Of a DNA stretch of 64,000 bases, positions 44,652 through 52,066 are shown piece by piece; the stretch's first letter is position 1, and every line of letters starts with the position of its first letter. Under the pieces are notes generated by a model. That model was not told where the DNA came from. It saw only the letters and a list, made by a program, of their open reading frames with translations, and searched no databases. The translations under genes and the position numbers were made by a program. This DNA comes from Leptolyngbya sp. Heron Island J (GTDB lineage: Bacteria; Cyanobacteriota; Cyanobacteriia; Phormidesmidales; Phormidesmidaceae), in contig NZ_AWNH01000021.1 in NCBI RefSeq assembly GCF_000482245.1, positions 39,123 through 103,122 of the forward strand, written 5' to 3'.

Positions 44652-45693
44652 TTCGGTACCTCGCAGCTAATGCGTTCTTTGCCCAATCTTTTGGAGGTGG
44701 AACACAGTCATCTTCGGCAGAGCAAGAGGCTGCCAGTGAAGCATTCGCCGCAGGTTGAACTCTTCGTCTTTTAATCTCCACTGCACTATCCCAATGATTT
44801 GAAATCTGAGACCATCGCTTACCGCTGATCAGGTTCCAAAGCATGTTGATACAGTCAGCACGATCGCAAGGCTGGTTAACCTTCTGTTTTTGCCGCTTGA
44901 GGATCTGAAGTAAATCTTCATCAAAATCATTTTGACCAGGGCCTAGCCAAATCTGCCCTAACCCATGAGCCACAACCTGCGGATGCTTATGCTTGGGCGC
45001 GATCTCCCTAGCTTGACGCCTGGCCTCGTACTCAGCCAGCTCCCATACCTCAGCCAGGTCTATCGTCTCTGGCAACTGCTTATAGGTCACAATGCCGATT
45101 TTTAGATTTTGAGAATCATTCTCAGACGGCGGAATATTTTCATCTTGCAGCGATTGGTCAGCATCTAGAGCCTGGTCATCTTGAGTGAAATTGACTTGCT
45201 CAGACACTGTTGAAATATTTTCTTCAGAGAAAGAAGTATTTTCTTTTAAAGGAGTTTCTTTAAAAGATCTTTCTTTAGATCCGTGAACTTTTTTCACTGG
45301 TGACCCGTGAACTTTTTTCACTGGTTCCCGTGAACTTTTTTCATGGGGTGAACTTTTTTCACTGGTTCCCGACCCGTGAACTTTTTTCACTGGTTCAATG
45401 ACGGGTTGTAGCTTGAGTGTGTACTCGTAAGTATGACCCCGCTTGTGATCTACCTTGTGACGCTCAATCCAGTCGCGATCGCAAAGTGCATCACAAGCAG
45501 TTATGACAGCGCGGTTCGATAGCTCGGCCTTTTCCATAAGACAAGTGATACTCATTCGATGAGCACGTCTGTGCCATCCAAGTGTTGCCCGCGTGATAGT
45601 AAGAATCACCTTAAGCTCAGCTGGCTTGAGTTCACCTAAGTTGTCAAGGATAAGGTTGGGGACTTGGGTGTAGTTGCTGTTTTCGAAGCTCAT
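44641..45693 (-). CDS. Phage-type replication initiator (lambda O-like organisation)
   Basis: A 350-residue protein. Residues 1-95 form a replication-protein-O-type winged helix (YTQVPNLILDNLGELKPAEL, then TRATLGWHR and the helix SNRAVITACDALCDRDWIE). A low-complexity linker (about 100-190) has repeated VKKVHGS and EKSS units, encoded by an iteron array. The C-terminal part (about 195-350) is helical and may contact DnaB. The start overlaps the preceding stop (ATGA). Architecture, genetic position and the origin inside the gene all match lambdoid O proteins, although direct sequence kinship to lambda O is not claimed. Confidence 0.8.
   Translation of the reverse strand: MSFENSNYTQVPNLILDNLGELKPAELKVILTITRATLGWHRRAHRMSITCLMEKAELSNRAVITACDALCDRDWIERHKVDHKRGHTYEYTLKLQPVIEPVKKVHGSGTSEKSSPHEKSSREPVKKVHGSPVKKVHGSKERSFKETPLKENTSFSEENISTVSEQVNFTQDDQALDADQSLQDENIPPSENDSQNLKIGIVTYKQLPETIDLAEVWELAEYEARRQAREIAPKHKHPQVVAHGLGQIWLGPGQNDFDEDLLQILKRQKQKVNQPCDRADCINMLWNLISGKRWSQISNHWDSAVEIKRRRVQPAANASLAASCSAEDDCVPPPKDWAKNALAARYRNAN
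45110..45390. repeat. Candidate replication origin inside the initiator gene
   Basis: Five copies of GTGAACTTTTTTCAC (one with a changed end) start at 45283, 45307, 45330, 45348 and 45376. Next to them, in the direction of the gene, is a very AT-rich stretch (about 45205-45281), then the perfect dyad TGAGAATCATTCTCA at 45110-45124. This order, iterons then AT-rich DNA then a dyad, is that of the lambda origin. Confidence 0.7.
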
Positions 45694-45863
45694 AGGCCCA
45701 CCCTCCTGTAGCTAATCAATATTTCTCTGCACCCAGCTTCTGTTCCTCGGTACGCACGCCAAATCTTTAACTTGTCGCCGTCAGGTATGTGATCGCGGTT
45801 AACCAACTTACAGGGTAAATTCTCATCCGTGCCCCGCAAGTCTTTTTGGGGTGATTCACTCAC
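45690..45863 (-). CDS. Small hypothetical protein
   Basis: A 57-residue basic protein starting at a GTG that overlaps the preceding stop (GTGA) and has GGGAGG seven bases upstream. It ends in an ATGA overlap with the initiator. The sequence contains DHIPDGDKLKIWRAYRGTEA and no recognised domain. The coupling on both sides argues that it is real. Confidence 0.55.
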   Translation of the reverse strand: MSESPQKDLRGTDENLPCKLVNRDHIPDGDKLKIWRAYRGTEAGCREILISYRRVGL

Positions 45864-46219
45864 GCAACACCTCCCGCCGTCTTCACTTTGCCTAGGTACT
45901 TCGATCGCTTCACCTTGCCATCCCACCAGCGAAAATACTGGTAGGGGCCACAGCCGTTGATGGTGCGTTGCTCAACCCAACCATGCTCCGGTCCTTGCTC
46001 AGTGATTGGCGATGGCTCAACCTTGCGCTCTAGCAACTCTTCTAGGGACTGCCTTATCTCAGCAGTAGACAGCAGGCCCCGAAGGTGCTCAACTAGCGCT
46101 TCTATGTCCTGGCGATCCCAGTCAGCAATCTTCTTGACAATGTCCTCTGGGGTGACACCCGTACCCGCTGAAGTAGTGCCGTCTGCTATGCTGTGCCTAG
46201 CATCTGAATCTTTATTCAT
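45860..46219 (-). CDS. Hypothetical protein with GPYQYFRWWDG motif
   Basis: A 119-residue protein. The N-terminal half is acidic and helical (DIEALVEHLRGLLSTAEIRQ). The C-terminal GCGPYQYFRWWDGKVKRSKYLG resembles a short beta-hairpin motif often found in cyanobacterial and phage proteins of unknown role. It is the first or second gene of the leftward replication operon. Confidence 0.6.
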   Translation of the reverse strand: MNKDSDARHSIADGTTSAGTGVTPEDIVKKIADWDRQDIEALVEHLRGLLSTAEIRQSLEELLERKVEPSPITEQGPEHGWVEQRTINGCGPYQYFRWWDGKVKRSKYLGKVKTAGGVA

Positions 46220-46272
46220 GATGTTTGTGATTTTGTACTACATGGGGGCCGCTACGCCCCCATTTTTATTGG

Positions 46273-46566
46273 CTATGCAACGTCTTTTGAGTTAAACGCT
46301 GTCAGGATGGTTGATGCCTGCTTGAGTCGCTCGTTAGCCGCCCTCATTCCAGACAGCTTGTACAAGCGAATTACTTCGTCAAAAAAAGGCACTAGCCCGA
46401 TGGGCACCCTGAGCACTTGGCTTTCAAAGCCTGCTCTTTTCCCAATATGCTCCAGCCCCTCTTCTGGAGCTGTATCTCGCTTCAGCGTTTCCACCTGGCT
46501 CATACTCTGAGGCTCCGAACGTTTACGGATCAATTGTAACAACAACGGCTCGTATTTGTCTAGCAA
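46273..46566 (-). CDS. Hypothetical protein, promoter-proximal in the leftward operon
   Basis: A 97-residue protein of unknown function with a basic first third and a helical second half (VPFFDEVIRLYKLSGMRAAN). An internal ATG at 46503 could be the true start. It is divergent from an XRE regulator with a perfect 14-base dyad between them, so it marks the start of the repressible leftward transcript. Confidence 0.5.
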   Translation of the reverse strand: MLDKYEPLLLQLIRKRSEPQSMSQVETLKRDTAPEEGLEHIGKRAGFESQVLRVPIGLVPFFDEVIRLYKLSGMRAANERLKQASTILTAFNSKDVA

Positions 46567-46595
46567 CGGATCGCCCTACCAGGATAGGATGTTTC

Positions 46596-46609
46596 ATTGT
46601 TGGAACAAT
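46596..46609. promoter_or_regulatory. Candidate operator of the divergent XRE gene
   Basis: ATTGTT-GG-AACAAT is a perfect 6+2+6 dyad between the leftward operon and the rightward XRE gene. A partial copy, GTCATTGT, follows just before the ATG at 46621, which is the reason for using that start. Confidence 0.55.
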
Positions 46610-46620
46610 TGGGTCATTGT

Positions 46621-46950
46621 ATGTCCGGTCTTGAGGAGTTTCAGTCTATTCTTAGAGCCGCTCGCGGTAGCATGTCCCTTAGGCAATTTGCGAGCAAGAC
46701 GGGTCTGACTTTTAGTACTTTACGTAGACTTGAAAGCGGCGAAACCATCAGTCCAGACCAGTCTACACTTGACGCATTGGCATCTGCGTTGCCTCATTCC
46801 GCTGACGAGCTTCGGGCCATTATCGAGGGGAGAAGAGCGGAGCCCCAGAGGGCTATTATTACCGCAGAAGACGTCCTTAAAGAAGTCGATAGCTTCTCAA
46901 AGGATGAGATTAAACGACTGATTTATTTGATCGTTGATAAGTATTTGTAG
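46621..46950 (+). CDS. XRE-family transcriptional regulator
   Basis: A 109-residue protein with a lambda-repressor-type helix-turn-helix at about 17-65 (MSLRQFASKTGLTFSTLRRL, then ESGETI), followed by a helical tail (ITAEDVLKEVDSFSKDEIKR) for dimer contact. The ATG at 46621 is used because the upstream TTG lies inside the operator. It is divergent from the replication operon and is a good candidate for the element's maintenance repressor. Confidence 0.8.
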   Translation: MSGLEEFQSILRAARGSMSLRQFASKTGLTFSTLRRLESGETISPDQSTLDALASALPHSADELRAIIEGRRAEPQRAIITAEDVLKEVDSFSKDEIKRLIYLIVDKYL

Positions 46951-47015
46951 GGAGTTTCTGACAAAAACTTTACAAATATCACTTGCCATCTTAGAGGCGT
47001 TGTTGTTACTTTTGA

Positions 47016-47039
47016 TCCAGCGATGAATCAGTCGCTGGA
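47016..47039 (+). repeat. 8-bp hairpin before the next rightward operon
   Basis: TCCAGCGA pairs with TCGCTGGA across an eight-base loop. It lies between the XRE gene and the next gene and might be a terminator or a leader structure. Confidence 0.35.
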
Positions 47040-47057
47040 GTACAAAAGCACAACATC

Positions 47058-47579
47058 ATGACCAAACTAAATATTGAAACAACGCAGGCAGCTGCGTTCG
47101 GGTACGACTGTTCCGTCACGAGTCATGGGTACACCGTAGTGATGGCCTCTGACGATGAGAGATTCAAGCGCAGTACCTTAATGGTGGGTTTTGCTGAGGT
47201 TTATCAAGATCGCCTGCGGGTTAAGCCGTTTGCGTTCGACGTGTGGGTCAACCCTAATCTAGAGAACTACAGCTATCCGCAGATTGCACAAATCATTGCC
47301 GACCGCTGCGGCTTCGGGAGTTTCAGCGTCCATGACTGCGGTGTTCTTCCTGAGGGCTGGCACTATTCGTTCTGTTTTGAGAACCTGGGCTTCTTGCTAA
47401 ACCTGCACTCTCAATTGGGGCATGTTGGCTCCATTCGGATCGCAGTCGATGGCTTCCTGGCTCGGCATATCTCTCTTCGTGATGAGCGACGGTTGAGCAC
47501 GGTGCACGGTGCGATCGCGTGGATTGTTAAGCAAGACGATCGTTGTCAGGACGCTCACCTGGCGCGGGAGGTAGCATAA
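47058..47579 (+). CDS. Hypothetical protein
   Basis: A 173-residue soluble protein of unknown function. It has an aromatic- and glycine-rich core (VWVNPNLENYSYPQIAQIIA) and no membrane segment or known motif. Its stop overlaps the next start in a TAATG, so the two are co-translated. Typical cyanobacterial HIP1-type sites lie inside the gene. Confidence 0.65.
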   Translation: MTKLNIETTQAAAFGYDCSVTSHGYTVVMASDDERFKRSTLMVGFAEVYQDRLRVKPFAFDVWVNPNLENYSYPQIAQIIADRCGFGSFSVHDCGVLPEGWHYSFCFENLGFLLNLHSQLGHVGSIRIAVDGFLARHISLRDERRLSTVHGAIAWIVKQDDRCQDAHLAREVA

Positions 47580-48676
47580 TGGCCAACTTGATGAGGATTC
47601 CTCAGTCTGGTGCGATCGCTATCAATGATGCGGTCGATCGGATGAATACTCTGACGCTGTTTGTTCAACAGTCTTTGAGAGAAAACCTTGATTACGGAAC
47701 TATCCCTGGCTGTGGCGATAAACCAGTGTTGTTCAAGCCTGGGGCTGAAAAGATTGCAACGCTGTTTGGCTTGCGGATCAATATCGAACGGACTGACGTT
47801 GTTAAAGACTTCACTGGCAAGGACTTTGGTGGCGAACCTTTTTTCTACTTTGAGTACCTGTGTATTCTCAAGGACCGCCATGGTGATGTCGTCGCCCAGT
47901 GCTCTGGCAGCTGCAATAGCTGGGAGGATAAATACCGCTGGCGTAAGTCAGAGCGGTGCTGCCCTCAGTGCGGGCAGCCAACAATTCTAAAATCCAAGCA
48001 AGATGGCAGTTGGTTTTGCTGGACTAAGAAAGGTGGCTGTGGAGCAAAGTACCCCAAAGGTGATGCAGCGATCGAGTCTCAAAAAGTCGGTCGCGTTCCT
48101 AACGAGCGCATTTTTGACCAGGTCAACACCATCGACAAGATGGCTCAGAAAAGGTCGATAGTCGGGTCGGTGATCCTGGCTGCCAACGCCAGCAACTACT
48201 TTGCCGTCGAACAGACGATGACTGAAGGTGTTGAGATCATCGATGCTGACTACGAACCAGCTCAACCTATTAACAACGCTCAGCCCATGGAACGCATCCA
48301 GGTTGAGGTCATGCCCGACAACGGCAACGATAACCAGGCTCGGATTGCCAAGGTGATTGCCGTGACCGAACACAATTGGGCTGAGGCTAAGGAGATTTGC
48401 GATCGCAAAGTACGGCCTGTTCCTAGTTCCGAGCTGAGTAGCGTTGAACTCCGAGAGTTGATCCGGTGGTTGTTGGCTGATTATGCGGTCAAGCGGCGCT
48501 ATATCCAGCAAGATACGGCATACGGGCTAACGACAGAGCTGATCAAGCAACAGCCCAGTATCACTGACGAGAGCCTGATCAATCGGTATTTTGTCCGGCT
48601 AGATGAACTAGCCGAATCCGCGCCGGTCTCCGCAAAGACCCCAGGTCGACAGTTCAAAGGCGTGAGTATCGAGTAA
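47579..48676 (+). CDS. Zinc-ribbon protein, possible phage recombination or DNA-binding protein
   Basis: A 365-residue protein. The N-terminal part (LFKPGAEKIATLFGLRINIE, then YFEYLCILKDRHGDVVAQCS) resembles widespread phage proteins that often sit with recombination genes. A zinc ribbon follows, with Cys127/128, Cys131, Cys147 and Cys154 (CCPQCGQ and FCWTKKGGCG). The tail (about 240-365) is helical and possibly separate. A single-strand annealing or replication role is plausible but not shown. The ATG at 47579 is fixed by the overlap with the previous stop. Confidence 0.6.
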   Translation: MANLMRIPQSGAIAINDAVDRMNTLTLFVQQSLRENLDYGTIPGCGDKPVLFKPGAEKIATLFGLRINIERTDVVKDFTGKDFGGEPFFYFEYLCILKDRHGDVVAQCSGSCNSWEDKYRWRKSERCCPQCGQPTILKSKQDGSWFCWTKKGGCGAKYPKGDAAIESQKVGRVPNERIFDQVNTIDKMAQKRSIVGSVILAANASNYFAVEQTMTEGVEIIDADYEPAQPINNAQPMERIQVEVMPDNGNDNQARIAKVIAVTEHNWAEAKEICDRKVRPVPSSELSSVELRELIRWLLADYAVKRRYIQQDTAYGLTTELIKQQPSITDESLINRYFVRLDELAESAPVSAKTPGRQFKGVSIE

Positions 48677-48709
48677 TTTTTCAGGGGCGTAGCCTCGCCC
48701 CGTAGCATC

Positions 48710-48904
48710 ATGAATCCATTTGTATCTGCTGCATTGCAAAAGCAAGGCGCATCTGAGCTGCCTGCAAACTTGGCATCTGTTGCAATCTCAAAATTGATGG
48801 CCAGCCAAGAGTTAACCCTGTCTGAATACCAAGACCTGATTAGGGTGCGACCAATTATCAACAAAACCCAGTACAAAAAACTAGTTGACGGAGCATTGTC
48901 ATGA
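48710..48904 (+). CDS. Small hypothetical protein
   Basis: A 64-residue helical protein of unknown function (SKLMASQELTLSEYQDLIRV). It overlaps the next gene by four bases (ATGA), which supports both. The basic C-terminus may bind nucleic acid or a partner protein. Confidence 0.55.
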   Translation: MNPFVSAALQKQGASELPANLASVAISKLMASQELTLSEYQDLIRVRPIINKTQYKKLVDGALS

Positions 48905-49110
48905 AACAAAGTAAATTGCAAGAAGTTTTGAGCGAGTACGATGTCAGCCAAGTTGTGGCCGTTGCTGCCGAGGCTGCACAAGATAGGTTTAAGCACCCAG
49001 CGTTAACCGAGTCCCTTGGAGCTGAGGCATCGGTCCAGCTTAAAAGACTCAGCCACGACCTACAACAGATTGAACATTTGCATACCAGCCTGAGCGAGAT
49101 TACTGAATAG
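48901..49110 (+). CDS. Small hypothetical helical protein
   Basis: A 69-residue, almost wholly helical protein (VSQVVAVAAEAAQDRF and LKRLSHDLQQIEHLHTSLSE). It is coupled to the preceding gene by ATGA and closed by a strong terminator. No domain is recognised. Confidence 0.55.
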   Translation: MKQSKLQEVLSEYDVSQVVAVAAEAAQDRFKHPALTESLGAEASVQLKRLSHDLQQIEHLHTSLSEITE

Positions 49111-49148
49111 GCGGTATCATTCAATCAGTGACGATTTTCAGGAACTCC

Positions 49149-49180
49149 AACGCGACCTTTAACCTGGGTCGCGTTTTATT
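49149..49180 (+). terminator. Rho-independent terminator
   Basis: AACGCGACC pairs with GGTCGCGTT across a nine-base loop and is followed by TTATTT. It ends the rightward unit beginning at 47058. Confidence 0.75.
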
Positions 49181-49188
49181 TGAGGAAA

Positions 49189-49222
49189 TTTACGGGGCAG
49201 ACTCAACAAATTGCCCCGTAAA
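49189..49222. terminator. Element hairpin, copy 2 (TTTACGGGGCA)
   Basis: TTTACGGGGCA (49189-49199) pairs with TGCCCCGTAAA (49212-49222). It follows the rightward terminator directly and sits at a convergent junction, like copies 1 and 3. Confidence 0.65.
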
Positions 49223-49288
49223 AACTGACATGAGAAAGCCCGCACTTGGCGGGCGTGTTGGTGTGTGTTGCAAAGTAAGCCGATCGTA

Positions 49289-49513
49289 TCAGTCGGAAAG
49301 ACGAATTTCATTGTTAACGAACGGCTGTATGCGCGCAGAGGGCAGCTTGCATAGCTCTCCAAACAGTCCAATCAATACCCACAACTGCCAGCTAGACCAT
49401 CCTTGTTTGTCCGTGTCAGGCATATAGCTGGGATCATTGTAGTACTGGCGAAGATGCTGAAGCCCCTGAGGTGTGAGGCGCACCCAAACGCGATCGCTTA
49501 AGTTCACAATCAT
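49289..49513 (-). CDS. Small hypothetical protein
   Basis: A 74-residue protein of unknown function. It has aromatic residues around a possible winged-helix remnant (DRVWVRLTPQGLQHLRQYYN) and WSSWQLWVLIGLFGELCKL. Its start overlaps the preceding stop by one base (TGATG), so it is coupled to the gene on its right. Confidence 0.55.
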   Translation of the reverse strand: MIVNLSDRVWVRLTPQGLQHLRQYYNDPSYMPDTDKQGWSSWQLWVLIGLFGELCKLPSARIQPFVNNEIRLSD

Positions 49514-49824
49514 CAGTCAGAAAGCCCTTTTTCTATTGTTGCGATCGCGTCAACTAATTCGTTGTCCTCAGGAGCATTGGGGGTATTGATGCGCCTAATG
49601 ACTTTTAATGCCTCAGCCATATTGCCCTGGCGTTGCCGTAATTTCTGGTTCACCAGCTGCTTGTTCTCAGTGGTGAGCACTTCAACTTCAAATCGGTTCA
49701 GACCATCCGCTACAAATTGGCGTAGTAAATCTCCGTAGTCCAGCAGCCCTAATTTTTCCGTCAGCTTGTCCACCCTCTGCCAAGTGCTGCCTGGCATGGT
49801 TAAGTAGCGCCGTGGATTGCTCAT
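49513..49824 (-). CDS. Hypothetical protein, possible DNA-binding or partition accessory
   Basis: A 103-residue protein, start placed at the ATG giving MSNPRRYLTMPGSTWQRVDK. The N-terminal beta strand plus two-helix layout, followed by LLDYGDLLRQFVADGLNRFE, recalls small ribbon-helix-helix proteins but is not diagnostic. The end is acidic. It is divergent from the HTH gene at 50013, with a stack of stem-loops between them. Confidence 0.5.
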   Translation of the reverse strand: MSNPRRYLTMPGSTWQRVDKLTEKLGLLDYGDLLRQFVADGLNRFEVEVLTTENKQLVNQKLRQRQGNMAEALKVIRRINTPNAPEDNELVDAIATIEKGLSD

Positions 49825-49901
49825 TTTGGTTACTCTCAAGTACCACCCAAGCGTATCAAACAAATTAATAATTTCTACTCAGGCTGTGCCATGCGTGAGG
49901 G

Positions 49902-49992
49902 CTAATGAGCATCATTAGTGTGTCAACAGAAACACGCTTGTGTTACTGTTGAGCCATGTCCTAACCCCTTAGACATTTGGGTAGGACATGGC
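49902..49992. repeat. Three consecutive stem-loops
   Basis: First, CTAATGA-GCA-TCATTAG (49902-49918). Second, CAACAGAAACAC and GTGTTACTGTTG around GCTT (49924-49951, one mismatch). Third, GCCATGTCCTA and TAGGACATGGC (49953-49963 and 49982-49992), extendable to 14 pairs with one bulge. All lie in the 188-base divergent gap before the HTH gene. They may be operators, a nicking or packaging signal, or structured RNA. Confidence 0.6.
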
Positions 49993-50012
49993 CATAGACA
50001 TGGGTAAGGTAG

Positions 50013-50546
50013 ATGGAAGATTTTTTGACTGTTAAAGACATTGCAGGTCGCTACGGGGTAACGGTTAAGACGATTCGGAGATGGATCACCAAGGTTGGAC
50101 ATGACCTTGGACAGCGACTAGACAAGCAAGGGACATTTGGGTATACGGAAGACGAGATTACTCTTATTGCTGAAGCTGGTGGTCGTGAGCCAATAGCTGC
50201 ATCCCCTGAGATCGTTGACGCAGAGCTGATCGAAGACGAGGGCACCTTGACCCTTCAGTCGGGCGTTGGAATGCGCTTGGATACTCCTACCGTAGGCAAG
50301 CTAAGCATTGGCATCTCTTTTGATACTGGAAGTGCATCAAGCGAGGAAAGCCGGGCGATTACGAAGATTGCCGAGACCGAAGTGAATAACCTGACTACCG
50401 CTCTAGGGTTTGCTCTTGGCGAAAGCATTGTTAGAGAGGCGAAGCAGCGCTATGAAATTGCGACTGCCAACCTTACCAACAACATGGTTAAGGGGGCTCA
50501 AACGGCAGTTTCTAGCCAGGGTGTGGCATCCAAGGAGGCCGCCTAA
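50013..50546 (+). CDS. Helix-turn-helix DNA-binding protein (MerR-like N-terminus)
   Basis: A 177-residue protein with an N-terminal helix-turn-helix (FLTVKDIAGRYGVTVKTIRR, then WITKVG), as in MerR-like or excisionase proteins. The middle is acidic and the rest contains a long helical tail (AITKIAETEVNNLTTALGFA). It ends in a one-base overlap with the next gene. It is the first gene of the membrane-protein module and may regulate it by binding the stem-loops just upstream. Confidence 0.65.
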   Translation: MEDFLTVKDIAGRYGVTVKTIRRWITKVGHDLGQRLDKQGTFGYTEDEITLIAEAGGREPIAASPEIVDAELIEDEGTLTLQSGVGMRLDTPTVGKLSIGISFDTGSASSEESRAITKIAETEVNNLTTALGFALGESIVREAKQRYEIATANLTNNMVKGAQTAVSSQGVASKEAA

Positions 50547-51162
50547 TGACCTACGTAGCAGTGAATTTACTTGCTCAGGCGTCGATTCTGGTAGCCCAAA
50601 CTTCGGTCAATCTCCAGGCCTATTCCCCAGGACAGCCCTACAGGTTCAATGGCGTCGACGTTCCATCACAGCAAACGCTTGCGCCAGCTGGGCAACAGTC
50701 GTTTGCTTTTCGGCCTGCCTGCTCTCAATTGGTTGAGTCTTCTATCCCTGACAACTCTGATCAGGTTCATTGGGGAATGAGCTACAACGGCGACTTCTAC
50801 GCCTTTAGCACCAAGCCCGCTGGCATGTCTCAGCAAAAAGCTCACCTCTTTCTAGATGCTGAGGGCAACTGCAAGATAGGCGGCGTAGAGGTGCCTATGG
50901 TGGCCGCTAGCGCCCTTCCGCAAGAGGTTATTCCGAAGTCATAGCTGAAGCCGTCGAAGACCCGCTTGCGGCCCTCCCAGAGGTTATAGAGAGGGCGAGA
51001 GTACCCGCTGGCGCATGGGTCGGTATAGGTTTTATGGGCGCTGGACTTGGCCTTATCGGCTATGGATGGACAAAGCGGACACTAAAGCCTACTCAGTACG
51101 CCACAGAAGGTAATGACAGCTCTCCATTTGCTGACCTTCTTAAAACACTTAATCAAGATTAG
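50546..51162 (+). pseudogene. Membrane-anchored protein gene, apparently broken by one base
   Basis: The first frame (50546-50944, 132 residues) starts MTYVAVNLLAQASILVAQTS and stops after ALPQEVIPKS. A second frame, open from about 50905 to the TAG at 51162, has no start codon near its beginning but continues coding-like (YSEVIAEAVEDPLAALPEVI) into a membrane helix (GAWVGIGFMGAGLGLIGYGW) and an acidic tail. Adding one base near GAGGTT joins them into a protein of about 205 residues with a C-terminal anchor. This may be a frameshift, a sequencing error or a programmed shift; an internal ATG could also give a 36-residue product. Confidence 0.55.
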
Positions 51163-51164
51163 CT

Positions 51165-51551
51165 ATGGTCAATTCAGACAACTTTTTTCCGTTAATTGGT
51201 GGGGCCGCGCTGACTGTGATTGGGGCTGTTATTACAGCAACCAGCTTTAACCCCACCGTGCAGGCCAATCAGGCCCATGCAACCAGCGTCAAAGGCCTCA
51301 AAGCTCTGCAAGCCCAGTCAGAAGAGCTGTTTGACCTGGAAGCCGCTGAAGCCGAAGCCCGCTACGCACGTGGCTGCATCATGCTGGCCAACAAACTTGA
51401 AGCGGGCCGCAAGCTGTCAGGTTTTCCAGATAAGACCGAAGTTTGCGATCCCTTTGGATTTACAGGGGTAACTGACGCTACGGGCAGAATTACCAGCATC
51501 CTTCGCACCCCTGACAAGACTGTTGTTCAGCAAAGGATTTCACCTCAATGA
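51165..51551 (+). CDS. Small membrane-anchored protein
   Basis: A 128-residue protein with one N-terminal membrane helix (LIGGAALTVIGAVITA), then a helical, acidic stretch (LQAQSEELFDLEAAEAEARY) and a domain with two cysteines. It starts two bases after the preceding frame and overlaps the next gene by four (ATGA). It is probably exported or membrane-anchored with its C-terminus outside. Function unknown. Confidence 0.6.
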   Translation: MVNSDNFFPLIGGAALTVIGAVITATSFNPTVQANQAHATSVKGLKALQAQSEELFDLEAAEAEARYARGCIMLANKLEAGRKLSGFPDKTEVCDPFGFTGVTDATGRITSILRTPDKTVVQQRISPQ

Positions 51552-52066
51552 CTACAACTGGCCGTGTAAAAAATGCCGCAAGCAAAGTGGGGAAGGCCGT
51601 CGAGCAGCTTCAGGAGCAAGTTCAAAAACTTGATTCTCCCGACAAAATTGATAGTCTTGTTGTTCGAGCGTTGACCTACGCGCTGCTGCTAATTCCGCTG
51701 CACTTTTTCTGGATCAATCGCCAGCCTTACACACAGCTACTTGAGAGCTGGCTGGGCGTCACGGGTGCATTCGTTTCCGTACTAGGCTTCATCTGTGTTT
51801 GCACTGTTCAGTACTTCGAAGTTAGGCCGTTCATGATGTCGTCAACAGCATCGGCTAAAAAGCGGCGGTTTACCAACAATATTGCGATCGCCTTCTACGT
51901 AATTGACCTGATTGTGTGCTCAGCAGCCTGGCCTGTTTTTGCGAGCGAGTATGGTCTACCAGGCCTTGACGACATTCAATGGGTCAACGTAGGCCGCATT
52001 ATTGCCATTGTCCTGGGTCTATCAGGGTGGTTCGCTTTCCGTCAACTGATGCGGAGGAAGCTGTAA
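51548..52066 (+). CDS. Integral membrane protein
   Basis: A 172-residue protein with a helical cytoplasmic N-terminus and four hydrophobic segments (ALTYALLLIPLHFFW, VTGAFVSVLGFICVCTV, IAIAFYVIDLIVCSAAW and VGRIIAIVLGLSGWFAF). It overlaps the previous gene by ATGA and the ATPase gene by TAATG, so all three are made together and probably form one membrane complex. Confidence 0.65.
   Translation: MTTTGRVKNAASKVGKAVEQLQEQVQKLDSPDKIDSLVVRALTYALLLIPLHFFWINRQPYTQLLESWLGVTGAFVSVLGFICVCTVQYFEVRPFMMSSTASAKKRRFTNNIAIAFYVIDLIVCSAAWPVFASEYGLPGLDDIQWVNVGRIIAIVLGLSGWFAFRQLMRRKL

Noticed and set aside
45110..45124. TGAGAATCATTCTCA as a sixth Zur operator
   Set aside because: It is shorter than the five others, lacks their AAYRATWATCRTT core and lies inside the initiator gene, where an origin dyad is the better reading.
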